A DNA stretch of 64,000 bases. Source: Diphasiastrum complanatum (lineage: Eukaryota > Streptophyta > Lycopodiopsida > Lycopodiales > Lycopodiaceae). Where the stretch lies: the NCBI GenBank assembly GCA_029204225.1, contig CM055099.1, positions 67,115,852-67,179,851 of the forward strand. The letters run 5' to 3'. Below the pieces are notes generated by a model. That model was given only the letters and a program-made list of their open reading frames with translations, had not been told where the DNA came from and made no database searches. The position numbers and the translations under genes are program-made. Position 1 is the stretch's first letter. Every line of letters begins with the position of its first letter. Shown one piece after another: positions 1 through 13,483 of the stretch.

Positions 1-469
1 TATCGAAGCTATTGTGTTGGTAGATTGAGCAGTTATGCATTAGCTTTACGTACAAGATATGCAAATAAAACAAGGGTTATGTTGTGCTTTATCAATTCCA
101 TTGACATATAAATGCTTGGTAATCCATTTGCGTTCATCGTTGGTAGCTTCTTTTTTATGTTAAAAGTAAAGCATGAACGAACTTGAAGTTTTTCAATTTG
201 AAAATTGCGAAAAACTTCATACGGAAAATACCATTCCATTTTGACATTCGAATGTAACACTATATCATCAAAGGACTCATGTATAAAGCCGAATAACTAT
301 AGTAAGATGCGAGAATATAACTTCTTCACATGAACGGTCTCAAACATTCTATTGCATTACAGTAAATGTAAATAGAGTTTTTCCTTTGTTTCATGCGTAA
401 TGAGCTGCAAGCAATCCAATGAATTTCTGATTACCTTTCTTTCCAAAACCATCTCATCCTGCAAGCATA
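1..469. other. AT-rich spacer downstream of the gag-like gene
   Basis: No domain, RNA gene or terminal repeat was recognised here. The stretch lies 3' of the minus-strand gag-like reading frame, so it is probably the internal or untranslated part of that element. Its 3' LTR, if any, would be outside the window. Confidence 0.4.
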
Positions 470-1823
470 TCAATCCCGATAGAAATTCAGCTTCTTGACT
501 TGCAAATCGCTCTTTGTACCACTTCCTTGTCCTTCTTTTTCCTTGTATCTAGTAAACTTTCTTCTTTTACCTTGGCTAGAGAGAACAGAGCTAGGTTTGT
601 TGAGATTGAAAGTGCATGTATGATTACTTGTGTTTTGGATGAATTTGCCTTGTAAAATAGAGAAGCTAGGTCTTTTAAGCAGGCGTTTAATTTCTCTAAT
701 ATTATCGGCATCACCAAGATGAGCAAGGAGTTTAGCAGAGGGATTTGCGGCAAGTTCAATGGATGCTTCAATCATGTATTGGCATAGATAAAGGAAGGTA
801 ATATGAGCTTTGACAATATCCCTAGCAGGTTTGTGTAGCCATAGAAAAAAGGCATTGAATTGGTTTTGTGGGGAGGCACCGGAGAAAAAAATGCTCAGAT
901 TATTTATCATGTACCAGATAGCATGGTCGAACCAAATAGTGGAGGATTGGTTTTTACACTTGTCTCCATATCTACATTTGAAAAAAAGTCTTTTCCAGTT
1001 CCAAATTCTGCCTTGGTGGAGAGTCATTCTATTAAATCCAGTGTTGAAATGTCCACGAATATGTGCCAAGGTTTGCTCAGAAGGGCAACGGGAAGGCTCA
1101 AATTTGTTCATGCGAATGATAGTTTCAAAGGCAATAGGAGTATCTAGAATGGAATTTTTGTTAAGAGCAGCCAATTTTAAAGCTTGAACTTCTTTTTCAG
1201 TAAGGTGAGTAAGGATGCACCAAAGCTCGATAGGAATAGGAGCAAGAAAATTGATAGTGGGTAAGCTCCAAAGTTTGTAAGAAGTGCGGGTGGATTTGAG
1301 TTCAATAGTGCGAGCGGGCACGAAAGAGACTTGGCAATTTTTGGATTGGCAAACTTCAAAAGTGGATTGATCACCAATATCGCAGATATCTTGAGAGAAT
1401 ATTTCAAGTTGTGTGGCACTATCTTCATCCAGTTCATCTAAAAAGACAAGAGGATGTGGAGAAGGAGGTGACTTCGGTTATGGTAGGAGAGGGCTCAACA
1501 GAATGAGAGTGGTTGTTCTCTATTTCAAGACAAGCAAAAAGTTTTCTAATATGAGACTTATAGATTTTCTCTTCATTCTCATATTTTTCTACAATACTAG
1601 CCAAATTTGAAGCCAATATTTCAATGGTACTCATAGGATCGATCTTGGTTTTACCAAATTCCAAGTACATCTTAACACGATGTAATGTATCTAGAAGGTC
1701 AGTAAAGCAAAGCACTTTATCTTCAAGCCCAGCAGCATTACAGGTATTACAATTTGTTCCATTAATAAAACTATGAAACATGATAGCTTTTTTCATGCAA
1801 ATGATCAAAGTTTGTATAAACAA
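470..1823 (-). pseudogene. Gag-like protein of a minus-strand LTR element (frameshifted)
   Basis: Two overlapping minus-strand frames appear to be one broken gene. The first (1823 to about 1434) has a short helical stretch around a MSTIEILASNL motif. The second stays open from about 1468 to 470, without needing a Met, through LWSLPTINF, ELWCILTHLTEKE, WFDHAIWYMINNL and a basic tail GKRRKFTRYKEKE. The switch of frame falls near 1470, where the first frame runs on and the second has an upstream stop. No zinc knuckle, protease or RT was found. The gene follows an LTR and primer-binding-like site at 1866-2173 in the right order, so a capsid-like role is inferred from position, not from a recognised domain. 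An uncharacterised plant transposon protein is the main alternative. Confidence 0.45.
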
Positions 1824-1865
1824 ATTAGGGGGAGGAAGGGGCTCCCCATAACCTAGATCTATAGC

Positions 1866-1879
1866 ACCTTGATACCAAC
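1866..1879 (-). promoter_or_regulatory. Primer-binding-like site (initiator-Met tRNA)
   Basis: On the minus strand TGGTATCA followed by AGGTGC lies two bases after the LTR end. The first eight bases match the usual plant Copia primer site TGGTATCAGAGC and the rest is diverged. It fixes the element's orientation. Confidence 0.45.
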
Positions 1880-1880
1880 T

Positions 1881-2173
1881 TGAGGACTAAAACATAAAAC
1901 AAACCTATGTTAGCACATGAATCCAAGTAAGGTAAAGGTTTTGGTACTATTTCGGCCAAAGGATAGTCGGATTTACACCTCAAGGATGCATAGAGAGAGA
2001 TTAACAGAACAAAGCTCCTCTTGACAAGTCAAGACCAAAACCTTTTAAAACCCTTTATTCATAGACCAACAAGGTAAAACATAGCTAAAAAGAATACAGT
2101 ACTAACAAAAGCACCATGAAGCAAAACATATTTCAAGACATTCAGCTGGTATCTGCCACCATCCCACCACACA
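1881..2173 (-). repeat. 5' LTR (293 bp) of the minus-strand element
   Basis: Read on the minus strand it starts TGTGTGGTGGGATGG and ends TTTTAGTCCTCA, giving the usual TG...CA ends. A TATA-like CTATGAATAAAG lies near 2055-2066. The U3-R part (about 2018-2173) is clearly homologous to 59,870-60,018, including the shared block around GTCTTGACTT and the ends at GGGATGGTGGCA. No second LTR is visible in the window. Confidence 0.5.
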
Positions 2174-4668
<2,495 letters not shown>

Positions 4669-5415
4669 GTCAACTGGGCCCGACCTCTGTGAAACATCAG
4701 AGCGGGCCGTCCACCATCTGTGGTTGAAAAACACCACCTTGGTTAAAGCATCACACTAGTAGTCACACCTGCCCTTGGTACTGTCTAGTGAAATACCTAG
4801 ACCCGACAGTTGGCGAAAATACTACCACTTATCAAACAAAGCGGTGCGTATAACTTGCACCCCACAAGCACTCTATACAGCACGGAAAAATAACTTAAAA
4901 CAGGATATCTCACATCCATTTGATGAGCATTGATATTGCAAGGTCTTTTTCTGCATGCTCTATGATTGTTAATAAAGTATGGACATCGCTATGAAGTTGT
5001 ATTGGTTTTTTACTTTACAATCGACCATGAAATGGCCTATTTTGCCACAGATGAAACACTTGTTGCTCATGGGCTCTTGGGCAATGGCATAGCCATCTTG
5101 GATGGCTAGCAGTCTTGGAGTTGAATTTGAGGAATACTCATCTCGTTTGCATGAGCATGAGGTATTCTCATGATAGTGTGCGGAACTACCAGAAGTGGGT
5201 GTGGCATCTTGATGGTATGATGGATTACAAGAGTGATCGACAAAATGGGTTTGAGCTGAGTCTATATGGGGCCGATGTTTTTGTGCTCCTACGTCTGGAT
5301 GCCCCCTTGGAGGTGGACTGTCAGCCTCTTACACCCCATATGATCTGCCAAGAGCCTAGCCCCACCCATTGAGGGTCCCATGACCTCAAAGACACGTACT
5401 TACACGTTGTGGCCT
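4669..5415 (-). repeat. Dispersed repeat arm A, gag fragment with CCHC knuckle
   Basis: This block is an inverted copy of 22,044-22,640 plus 28,428-28,495 (arm B), nearly identical over several hundred bp by eye. On the minus strand a frame runs from just after a TAA near 5330 to about 4970. It contains a retroviral-type zinc knuckle, CFICGKIGHFMVDC (C-X2-C-X4-H-X4-C, about 5021-5062), preceded by a Ser/His/Pro-rich stretch. The knuckle marks a Gag nucleocapsid. No pol follows. The homology to arm B ends near GTCAACTGG on the left and TGTGGCCTATAG on the right, where the LARD LTR begins. Confidence 0.6.
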
Positions 5416-5419
5416 ATAG

Positions 5420-6278
5420 TGTAGCGCAGACATCCCAAAGGGAGCCGGGAACCACGACTTACCTTCCCAGCCTTCAACTCTTGCTATCCAAACCCACTTG
5501 ACATACAAGCAGCCAACTCGCCAACACCGATCAGACTTAACCAACTTGAAGTTCTGAAAACCAACATTGAGATCCAACTTGGCGCCGATGTGGGTGACTT
5601 CCCTCCAAGCCAGTCGCCCGACATACATCAAACTTAACCAACTCGAAGCTTCGTTACCAACGAGTAACATCCATTCCAAGCAAGCGGTCTGACTTACATC
5701 AGACTTAACCAACTGAAAGCTTTGTCATGAGCGCTGGAAGCCAACCTGGCGCCACGCCAGACTGGACAGCCATAAACAGGTAACTTCCACCCAAGCAAGC
5801 CATCCAACTCAACCGACAGGTTAGAGCCCGTTCCCCAAGAGCTTAACCCATTCACGTTCATACAAGGAACACTCAGAACCACAAGCCACGACAGATATGG
5901 AGACAACCAGTTCCTGGACCAAATGGTCCCAACAGCATACCGCTGGCGCCGCGGACCGAATGGTTCCGACGGCATACTGCTGGCGTCCTGAGATACGACC
6001 CTCAGCTATGTGCCAACTTAAAAATTTTGAAGCGGCCTTACAACTGGCACTTTTACCGAACACTGAAATCCAGATGAGAGTCAGTTTGAGAAAAATCCCA
6101 CTTTATTGATAAATCTGAGAAGGTTACATTTCAAGTGTGTGACTGACCCTAGTCTCCGAGGAGCTGGCATGCCAAGGCGAGTGCCAGGACAACATTCCAG
6201 CAAGGGAGGCTGAGACTTGGTTGGAGCTCGTCCTGAGTCGCAACCCGCACTCCCCTATAGTATTGGTGGGATTCGGCA
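5420..6278 (-). repeat. 3' LTR of the LARD-like element (859 bp)
   Basis: Minus-strand ends are TGCCGAATCCCACC and ...CTGCGCTACA. Bases 5420 to about 5850 match 8926-9374 almost base for base, except a gap of about 24 bp near 5584. A 37-bp unit is tandemly duplicated at 5915-5988 (each starts GGACC and contains GCTGGCG). A minus-strand AATAAAG near 6103 may be the poly(A) signal. Confidence 0.65.
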
Positions 6279-8910
6279 CCCCCCCTCATACCAAGCACTC
6301 TACCCAAGCTGGTAAAGCACATTTTTCTCTCTTTAAAATTTTATCTCTCTAGATAGTTATTTTCTTACTCTAGAATTTATTGATCCCCAGGCTTCCTTTA
6401 ATCATGCCTAGATCGTGTGAGATGATTGCACATCGATCTGAGCTCTCTGGACTTCGCTAGAACCGATCAAAGATTTTCAGCCATAGGAACTTGGCGCCGG
6501 GAGCGGCACCGGGAGCAGCAAGGGCGCTGCTGGCGCCGGGGACAATGCTGGCGCCAGTGGCACCGGAAGTAAAGCTTATAAAGGTAGCTTTACAACATCC
6601 ACCCCACCTTTATAAAATCTGATGTCCTCACAGATGTCTAAATTAAAGTAAAGGTGTCTTCCAATCAAAATAACTATACATTTAAGCTACTTGGCACAGT
6701 TTTCAATTTACTGGCCACTTTCTATTAACATTGAAGCTGGCACACCACAAGTCGGAGGCTCAGCTCTTTGTACAAAAAAATTACGTAACTTAAAAATATC
6801 TCTTTGTCTGGGAAAAGTGTAGATTTTATATCGCTTTCATAAAATCCAAGAACCTTATTAACTGGTGACAAAGGCCTTTCTTTGAGATGTTCACCTCTGT
6901 CGCTTCTGACTTTCGACTTTGGAACTCCTTTGAGCTCCTGATTTGTCCTTGATGCACTTTGTGTTGAGCTTCCTGAGCTCTAGATTTGATCAGTTCCACA
7001 CAGGTATCAGCCAAAGGATTTATCGTTTGATTGCCCACTTTATGGTCCACTCCGTGCCTTGTTGCTTCTGCACCTTGATTTCTCTCTTTGTCCCAGCCTG
7101 ATCTTGATACATTTCCTTCTTGGCTCTTTAAGGTAGGCAAAGATTGAGTACTCCGCAATGCACCTCTCACTTAGCTTGAAATAGCTCTTTGAATCAGCCC
7201 AAATGTAACCATTGACCTCGTGGAGAGCCAAAGGGTCGCACCAGTTTGATCCGCATATGAACTATCTCTTCCTGTTTGTTTGAAGCACCATGTCCGTCGC
7301 GCAAAACTTGACTTTCACAATTCCATCACTGGTCAGTTGCCTCACAGTGAAAACAAGAAGTGTACATCGAGCTTGGCTTCAAGTAGCTCTCTTTGAATCA
7401 GACACATGCACCCAGAGTTTGCACTAGTCCGATCTCAACACGAACTGTCCCTTAGCATCCGTTCAAAATACCAAGTCTCTCATGCAAGACTCAACTTTCA
7501 TAGTTCCTTCATTGATCAGCTGCCTTACACGTAACACAAGCCAGCGTACTCATATGTTTCTTCATCATTGCTGGTCCAGAGAAAGCCTATAACAAGCTTT
7601 CTTTTCCACAACAAAAACTTGTCAACTTATTAGGTCCAAAGTTCGCCAGTCTCCTCGTGTGAGTATGGCTAGGTCACCTTGAATTTGCCCCCGTTTTGAT
7701 CAACTTTCATTCAAAATTTGCCCCAAGAGAGAGAGGTGTGTGATAGTTCCCCCTCCACTTATAAAATCAGCTAATCGGACTTAGAGTAGCGTTCTTCGGA
7801 CAAAAAGCCTTTCCAACACTTTGCTTCCCATCTACTAGGATTATGGCTCAATCCAACTTGTTGCCAATCTCTGAAGAGGATCCTAGTCTTTCCCCTTTGA
7901 GGAAAAATCCAACTGATACTGGATATCACCCATGCTCAGTGAGTTTCAGTTCCAAAGGTGGCTGTCCCAAATGAAGACCAACTGCTCCATAGAAGATCTC
8001 CCCTGAAATTGCCCTTTCCAACTTTTGACTTCTTGCTTGCGTCTGGTGGGCATTGTCGCAAATGAAACTAACCCAAGAAATAGGCTAGCCATCCATCCTT
8101 TGCAAACATTGAGTCATTTCGTTGCCGTTCACGTGCGAGTACTTGAACTGCAAATCTGCCCCACATATTCTGTAGTCCTCTTTGTTTGATGGTATCAGCC
8201 TCCAAAAGAAAGGTTCCTTCTCGAGCCATCAGCTCCTTGTATCACAAGAAATCATGCAAATTAGGCAAAGCATGAGTACTAAGAGTCACCACGAATACAT
8301 ACAGGCAAGACACTCAGGCAAGTTTACTAACAGGTAACAAAGACAAGGTCCCCCTTTGAGATGGTCCTACCAATGGACCTTTGCCTGGCCGCGCCCATAC
8401 AAATCGATCACATAATCAGCCCACATAGGACACCCCTCCAACTATCCGTGCTTTCACCATTAAGCAGCACATTGCCTCAGTCATGCCCCACCACTTTTTG
8501 GTCGATAGCCCTTATAGCTAAACGGTCAGCAGCTATCCCGCACCGGCAGCTAACCACCCGTGCTTTACACCCGAATTCGAGCAGCATCTCTGTATCAATG
8601 GGTAACCCGTACAGTTCGAATATGTCGCCCCGCACCCCGCAAGGCACAGACCGTGCTTACACCAGCCTAATGGCAGCACACTGTCTCATCTGTCCTACAT
8701 GTAGACAACGCCAGGCCCGAACCACGAGAACTGACCATGCTTACACCTCAAGGACAACACCTTGACTCATCAAGTCCCCCGTTCTACCGACCACCCCGAC
8801 CGTGGACGCACCTGTGCTTACACTGTGGACAGCACCTTGCACAACAGTTGTCTTGATGAACCCCAAACCGTGGCCTTTTCTGTGAGATCCACATAGTTGA
8901 CCGGCCAGTC
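6279..8910 (-). other. Non-coding interior of the LARD-like element
   Basis: The sequence contains a GC-rich stretch (about 6490-6570) with repeated GGCGCC, a roughly 200-bp imperfect tandem duplication at 7173-7560, and short unsupported frames. I recognise no protein family in any frame. Confidence 0.5.
7173..7560. repeat. Imperfect tandem repeat, two units of about 190-200 bp
   Basis: Both units share GCTCT(CT)TTGAATCAG near the start, a middle block CAAGACT/CAAAACTTGACTTTC, and an end GATCAGCTGCC/GGTCAGTTGCC. Divergence is considerable, so the duplication is old. Confidence 0.55.
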
Positions 8911-8923
8911 GGCTCCGATACCA
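8911..8923 (-). promoter_or_regulatory. Primer-binding site of the LARD-like element
   Basis: The minus strand reads TGGTATCGGAGCC, one mismatch from the initiator-Met tRNA primer site TGGTATCAGAGCC. It lies two bases inside the 5' LTR end. Confidence 0.7.
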
Positions 8924-8925
8924 CA

Positions 8926-9374
8926 TGTAGCGCAGGCATCCCAAAGGGAGCCGGGAACCACGACTTAGCTTCCTAGCCTTCAACTCTTGCCATCCAAACC
9001 CACTTGACATACAAGCTGCCAACTCGCCAACAACGATCAGACTTAACCAACTTGAAGTTCCGAAAACCAACATTGAGATCCAACCTGGTGCCATGCCAGA
9101 TCGGGGGTTCCGATGTGGGTGACTTCCCTCCAAGCCAGCCACCCGACATACATCAAACTTAACTAACTCGAAGATTCGTTACCAATGAGTAACATCCATT
9201 CCAAGCAAGCGGTCTGACTTACATCCGACTTAACCAACTGAAAGCTTCGTCACGAGCGCTGGAAGCCAACCTGGTGCCACGCCAGACTGGACAGCCATAA
9301 ACAGGTAACTTCCACCCAAGCAAGCCATCCAACTCAACCGACAGGTTAGAGCCCGTTCCCCAAGAGGACTTTTG
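8926..9374 (-). repeat. Partial 5' LTR of the LARD-like element
   Basis: It matches the U5/R end of the 3' LTR from TGTAGCGCAGGCATCCC to CGTTCCCCAAGAG. It then jumps to unrelated sequence starting GACTTTTGGGTGGG, so about half the LTR has been lost or replaced. Confidence 0.65.
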
Positions 9375-9600
9375 GGTGGGACCAATTCCCTGCCAAAAAT
9401 TGCCCTAACATTGGTGTGTCTGCTGGGAGGAATTTGATAATGGGCTATTGTTTGAAGGGAGATTATCTATACGTAGGGCTATGAACTATACGGACTAGCC
9501 ATTTGCGAGTTGCTTATGTTATTTGACCCGCCAGACCCTAACATTGGTGCGTCTGCCGGGAGGAATTTGATAAGGGAGTATTGTTTGAAAGACTATGGCC
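9366..9600 (+). other. LTR-end/leader junctions of the Gypsy element, duplicated
   Basis: Two copies of CCCTAACATTGGTG(T/C)GTCTG followed by GGGAGGAATTTGATAA occur at about 9405 and 9535. CTAACA matches the expected end of an LTR that starts TGTTAG (the 3' LTR at 13,853), and TTGGTGCGTCTGCCGGGAGG resembles a Gypsy primer/leader region. The bases just before the first copy (9366-9409) are the reverse complement of an LTR-like start at 21,427. Confidence 0.4.
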
Positions 9601-10017
9601 TACAATGAAGATGTATTAGAAATTTGCTAGTTGAATGAGTGTGTTGTCAAGACCGTCAGCCTTGGTATTGAATGTTGAGGTGGTTAACATCACACAATGA
9701 TGTGTGCTGATCCCACAAATGAATTGTCAGGGGCAGTCTTTGAGTTGATGATTGAATACCACCTATGTTAGATGAGCCATTACTATGAGAAATTGGTAGA
9801 GAGGATCATAGATGTGGTATTGATCTAGAACGATTATGGTTGGCATCTTAGAGGCCCAACAAATTTATAGGCAATAGCTCCTAACTAGATGAGGACCCTA
9901 TGCCTATGATCAATCGACTTCTTCACTTGGCTAAAGGTACTCTTACGTGGGTACCTATCTAGACAAGGCTATTCAACGAACTCTGATGAAAAGGTTAAGA
10001 TTGAGCGTCATGAATTA
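9601..10017 (+). other. Leader region of the decayed Gypsy element
   Basis: No recognisable domain. The stretch lies between the primer region and the first gag remnant, and all frames are broken. Confidence 0.35.
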
Positions 10018-10290
10018 ATGGAGTTGGTCAAACAACATTTGGGAGATATGCATGCAACATTGCTAGCTTTGACTCTAGATGTGAGACGACTTCAGAATCA
10101 ACAAGAGTTGATCATCAACACTATGCCCATCAGTCCATACCATTGTGTTGGTATTTTCAAGAAGATCATGCCACTAATAATTGTTGGAATACAATATGTG
10201 GATACTACAATAGGGTAGGCCATCTAAAAGGAACTTGTCGAATTCAGAAGAAAGATGAGAAGCGTAGGGGGAAACTAGTCCAAAGAGTTC
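10018..10290 (+). pseudogene. Gag remnant with decayed zinc knuckle
   Basis: A helical stretch (MELVKQHLGDMHATLLA, then RRLQNQQELI) is followed, after a frameshift, by CGYYNRVGHLKGTC at 10,197-10,238 and a basic tail KKDEKRRGK. The knuckle has the C-X2-C-X4-H-X4-C spacing but its second Cys is Tyr (TAC), a G-to-A change that should abolish zinc binding. It is a nucleocapsid-like remnant, separate from the second knuckle at about 12,620. Confidence 0.5.
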
Positions 10291-10483
10291 CGAAGTGATA
10301 AACACCCTCACAAATTGGTCTGCTAGAGCATAAAATAAATAGGATATGATTAGAAACAAGACATCTTGAAAGCTACTAGATGGAGCCGTAAAGGTAGATA
10401 GAGATCCAACGATGATCACTTGAACTTACAATTAGACTTGTTGTTCGAAATATACCACAAACGATTATCACATACGAAGAGCC

Positions 10484-11835
10484 ATGGATGAGGGCCTACT
10501 ATATGAGCATTTTGGATACATAGGTGTAGAAACTGCGTACTCAGCACCTAGTAGAACAAATTCCACCTACAAAAGTTTCAAATATTGGTTGTTTGGAATT
10601 GTAGAGGATAGGGCAATAATCAAAAGGCCACCACATATGCCAACCCCTGCATGTAGAAATAATTGCAATGGAGAGAAGAGTGACGGAAACCTGGCACTTG
10701 TGGGCCATGAATCTAGAACACCAGATTATGCTGGGAGAGAAAGGATATTGACTACCCCCTTGAGCCATAACATATCTGATCCCCTCCTTGATGGGATAGA
10801 CCAATCCACTAGTGTGACTAGTGAGCCATCGACAAATGGGTGGAGTGAACTATCTTTTGACCAACTAAGTACATCACTTGATGTTGACCGAATGTCCATG
10901 AATGATGGAGGCACAAGCGCATATCAACCCATCAGTGATGATGAGAGCTTAGGATCTTCTGACAATATAGTAGAGAAATACCCGCAGGAGGAGTCCCATG
11001 AAACTACCAGCTTGTATTTTTCAGATCTTATGCACGATACTCAGATGCCTCCTCTAAAATTAGAGGAGTAGAGAATTCTTTATGAGCACGATAGGTCGAT
11101 AGAGACACCTGAAGTAATGACCGAAAAAGGACTTGCCAGTGCCATAGATGCATTCTTAGAGTCTCTTGAACAGAATGAGGGTGACAGGAAAGACCTTACA
11201 CCATCAAAACTAGATGCCATTGAAGAAAAACATGTCATATTAGAGGACCTTTTGATCGAATCTCGGCTAGAGCCACATCTAGTTGAAGGACCGCAACTAG
11301 ATCTAGATGGATTCTCATTCACCAAACTAGACTTGGCTTTACAAATCTCAATGCAAGAGGCCAACCTATTGCCTAGAGAACCAAGTCTTGCCATAGATAG
11401 CAGGAGATTCACCTCCCCTACTCCCAAAAGTCAGTCACCACAAGAACGCACAATGCCAAATCTTCTTGAGGATCAAGAAGATAGTACTGCCGATCTGCAA
11501 ATAGCAATAGCACTCTCACTAAAGAGTGGGAAACACCTTCAGATATCCACATAGATGACATCCAATCAGAAATAGAATTAGGAGAGTGCTCAACTCGATA
11601 TGACAATGAAGGTGAGATATCTAATCCAGTTGAGAGTTATAGTGTTGAATCTAAGTGGGAGACCGTATCTGAAGATGGAATTGAATCAGAGCCCAATGAG
11701 GTGGCGAGTGATGAAGCAAAAAGTGACGAAGAGATGATGGAGGATGACATACTGTCAAAACAAGGATCGATGGTAGAAAGTAAAGTTGAGCTAGACATGG
11801 GCCTCGAGGATCACACTAACCAAAACACGAAGTAG
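10484..11835 (+). pseudogene. Acidic Gypsy-associated ORF with two UIM-like motifs
   Basis: One frame runs from 10,484 to 11,554 with a single TAG at 11,069-11,071. After a +1 shift the acidic sequence continues to about 11,835 (segments such as ESEPNEVASDEAKSDEEMMEDD). The protein is rich in Asp, Glu and Ser. Two segments fit the ubiquitin-interacting motif pattern (hydrophobic-x-x-Ala-x-x-x-Ser-x-x-acidic): LDLALQISMQE at 11,327-11,359 and DLQIAIALSLKS at 11,492-11,527. The second follows an acidic run and has Ser at the last acidic position. It sits just upstream of the capsid-like gag frame, so it may be a gag extension or accessory ORF. The motif call is by consensus only. Confidence 0.45.
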
Positions 11836-11839
11836 AAAT

Positions 11840-12768
11840 TTTAGCTGAAGATGACCAAGCTCAACCGACTGTGCAAACACCTAGCCCTCTATCTACTGCA
11901 CCATTGACACAAAGAGTCACTCAACCAATAGTTATCCCTGATGATATCGGAAGGGCACCAAAAATAGCAGGCTCCCTACCTCAGTTTCAGGAAAGCACTG
12001 ATGAAGATGCTCATAGACATATCCAGGAATTTGACACATGGATGTTCACCAACACTGTCATAAATCCAACACATGGAATGATGTTGTTTTCCATAACTCT
12101 AGTAGGGGAAGCTAGACGATGGTACTATAATTTACCCAAAGCTTCCATTACCACTTAGGAAAAACTGTTACAATAGTTTATAGGAGAATTTGGACTCAAA
12201 TACAATGTTGATAGCTTGATGTTCACTCTGACCATGATATAGCAAGAACCAAGAGAATCAGTACGCCTATATGTTAAGCGAATCAAGGAGCTCGTTCACC
12301 AATTGAACATAGGGTAGCAACTAAGGTATCATCTCAATTAGTACTCACCTTTTCTTTGAGGGGCTTACAACCAGCTATCCAGCTAGAAGTACGCCAATCT
12401 GGGGTTACATCATTCGAAGAAGCAGTGTCTAGAGCCAGAACCACAGAAGAGGTCTTTTTTGCTACGAATGAATGGCAAACCATCTTAGCCATGATGAAAC
12501 TGTAAATCATATAGTACCATTGAAAAGGGACACCAAGCCAATACAACGTGGTAGATCACCACTTAATTGTCCCACTTTTGTAGGAGGTGCTGCACCTACA
12601 CATCCCAAGACCTTTTACAGATATTGTAGGGAGTGTGGCCATTCAGAGAATGGATGTTCATCACAAGAGAATGGTTTGAATACTAGAAATCAAAGGAAAG
12701 AACGGATAGGCCATGGTGTCATAGATGACGAACTACTTAGAACCTACCAAACTTGGAGTCAACCATAG
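11840..12768 (+). pseudogene. Ty3/Gypsy gag (capsid and zinc-knuckle region), decayed
   Basis: The frame from about 11,840 passes FQESTDEDAHRHIQEFDTW and LVGEARRWYYNLP, the retrotransposon gag (PF03732-type) signature, and then GEFGLKYN and ESVRLYVKRIKELV. It is interrupted by TAG codons at 12,156, 12,174 and 12,240 and by a frameshift near 12,315. It resumes as LRGLQPAIQLEVRQ and TEEVFFATNEW. Another frameshift leads to a shortened knuckle CRECGHSENGC (about 12,625-12,657), three residues shorter than the usual CX2CX4HX4C. Gag would form the cytoplasmic particle. This copy cannot. Confidence 0.7.
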
Positions 12769-13262
12769 ATAGATTGTAGAGTGACCTCTAAGGGCGATGT
12801 GACTAGAATGGAAGGAGAGAAGCCCTCGATAAACTTGGCAGAAACACTCATAGAGAAGAAACGACTGAGGGTAGCCCAAGATAGGGTATGGACAGACATC
12901 TCTAATGAAGAGTGTGAGGGAGCAAGTAAGTGGCTGGTAGACTCCAAAGACATTGAACCTAGGGACGGATCATCCTCAATAGCCGCTGTTGGAATAGAAG
13001 AACATATACCCTTGATTGGAAGCTGTATAGATGAAGAAACAACCTCCTTAGAAGTTAGTATGAGGCCATTCCCCTTGGAATCGAGACAAACCAGAGGGAT
13101 TATACTTCAAAGAAATCCTGTCAAGACCAATTATTCCTTAGGATTATATAGACTAGGATTTGGGACCGGATTATATAGACAATCTTGCAAAAAAAGTAGC
13201 TTTTCATCTGTCCCAAGATGGGACCGGTGCGTCATGAGCAGTGACCCAGTGTGGCCGTCTGA
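12769..13262 (+). other. Unassigned open stretch between gag and integrase tail
   Basis: An open frame from 12,781 to 13,338 (about 185 codons) has no motif I recognise. In an intact chromovirus protease, RT, RNase H and the integrase core would occupy this place, and none is present, so several kb of pol are missing between gag and 13,484. Confidence 0.4.
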
Positions 13263-13483
13263 CAAGTTGTCAGAGATGCGGTGTGTCTTGATCGTCGGGA
13301 CCCTAGCCGTCAATGACAAGATGCTAGATGGCAAGTAGTTGGGGTGACCAAGAGGGTTACAGGTCTTTGGCGGGGCACGGGGGTGGTACCCTATGAGTCA
13401 CTCAGTATTCACAGGTCATAGGGATCATGCATGCCAAGTGGACTGATCACCCACAGGTGGATGCCATGTGCCAGTTGACCTCT
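13263..13483 (+). repeat. Direct repeat D, copy 1
   Basis: About 215 bp, from ATGCGGTGTGTCTTGA to GCCAGTTGAC, recur at 20,530-20,741 with over 90% identity by eye. The right end abuts the integrase C-terminal coding region, so it may be part of that pol region rather than a separate element. Confidence 0.6.

Larger units (their letters stand above)
5420..9374 (-). mobile_element. LARD-like non-autonomous LTR retrotransposon
   Basis: Two long direct repeats (5420-6278 and 8926-9374) flank about 2.6 kb. A primer site lies inside the right repeat (8911-8923, minus) and a G-rich purine tract inside the left one (about 6279-6288, minus), so the element reads right to left. The interior has no gag, protease, integrase or RT, only short frames up to about 115 codons. 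This fits a large retrotransposon derivative mobilised in trans. The right (5') LTR is cut short at about 9374, losing its U3 half. Confidence 0.65.

Noticed and set aside
4669-5415. Endogenous pararetrovirus coat/zinc-finger region
   Set aside because: A CCHC knuckle alone is shared by Gag of many retrotransposons. No movement protein, caulimovirid RT or virus-specific region was found, so an LTR-element gag is the simpler call.
8361-8765. 134-codon plus-strand frame rich in Thr, Ser and Pro
   Set aside because: It lies inside the LARD-like element, antisense to its transcription, with no domain. Likely composition-driven.
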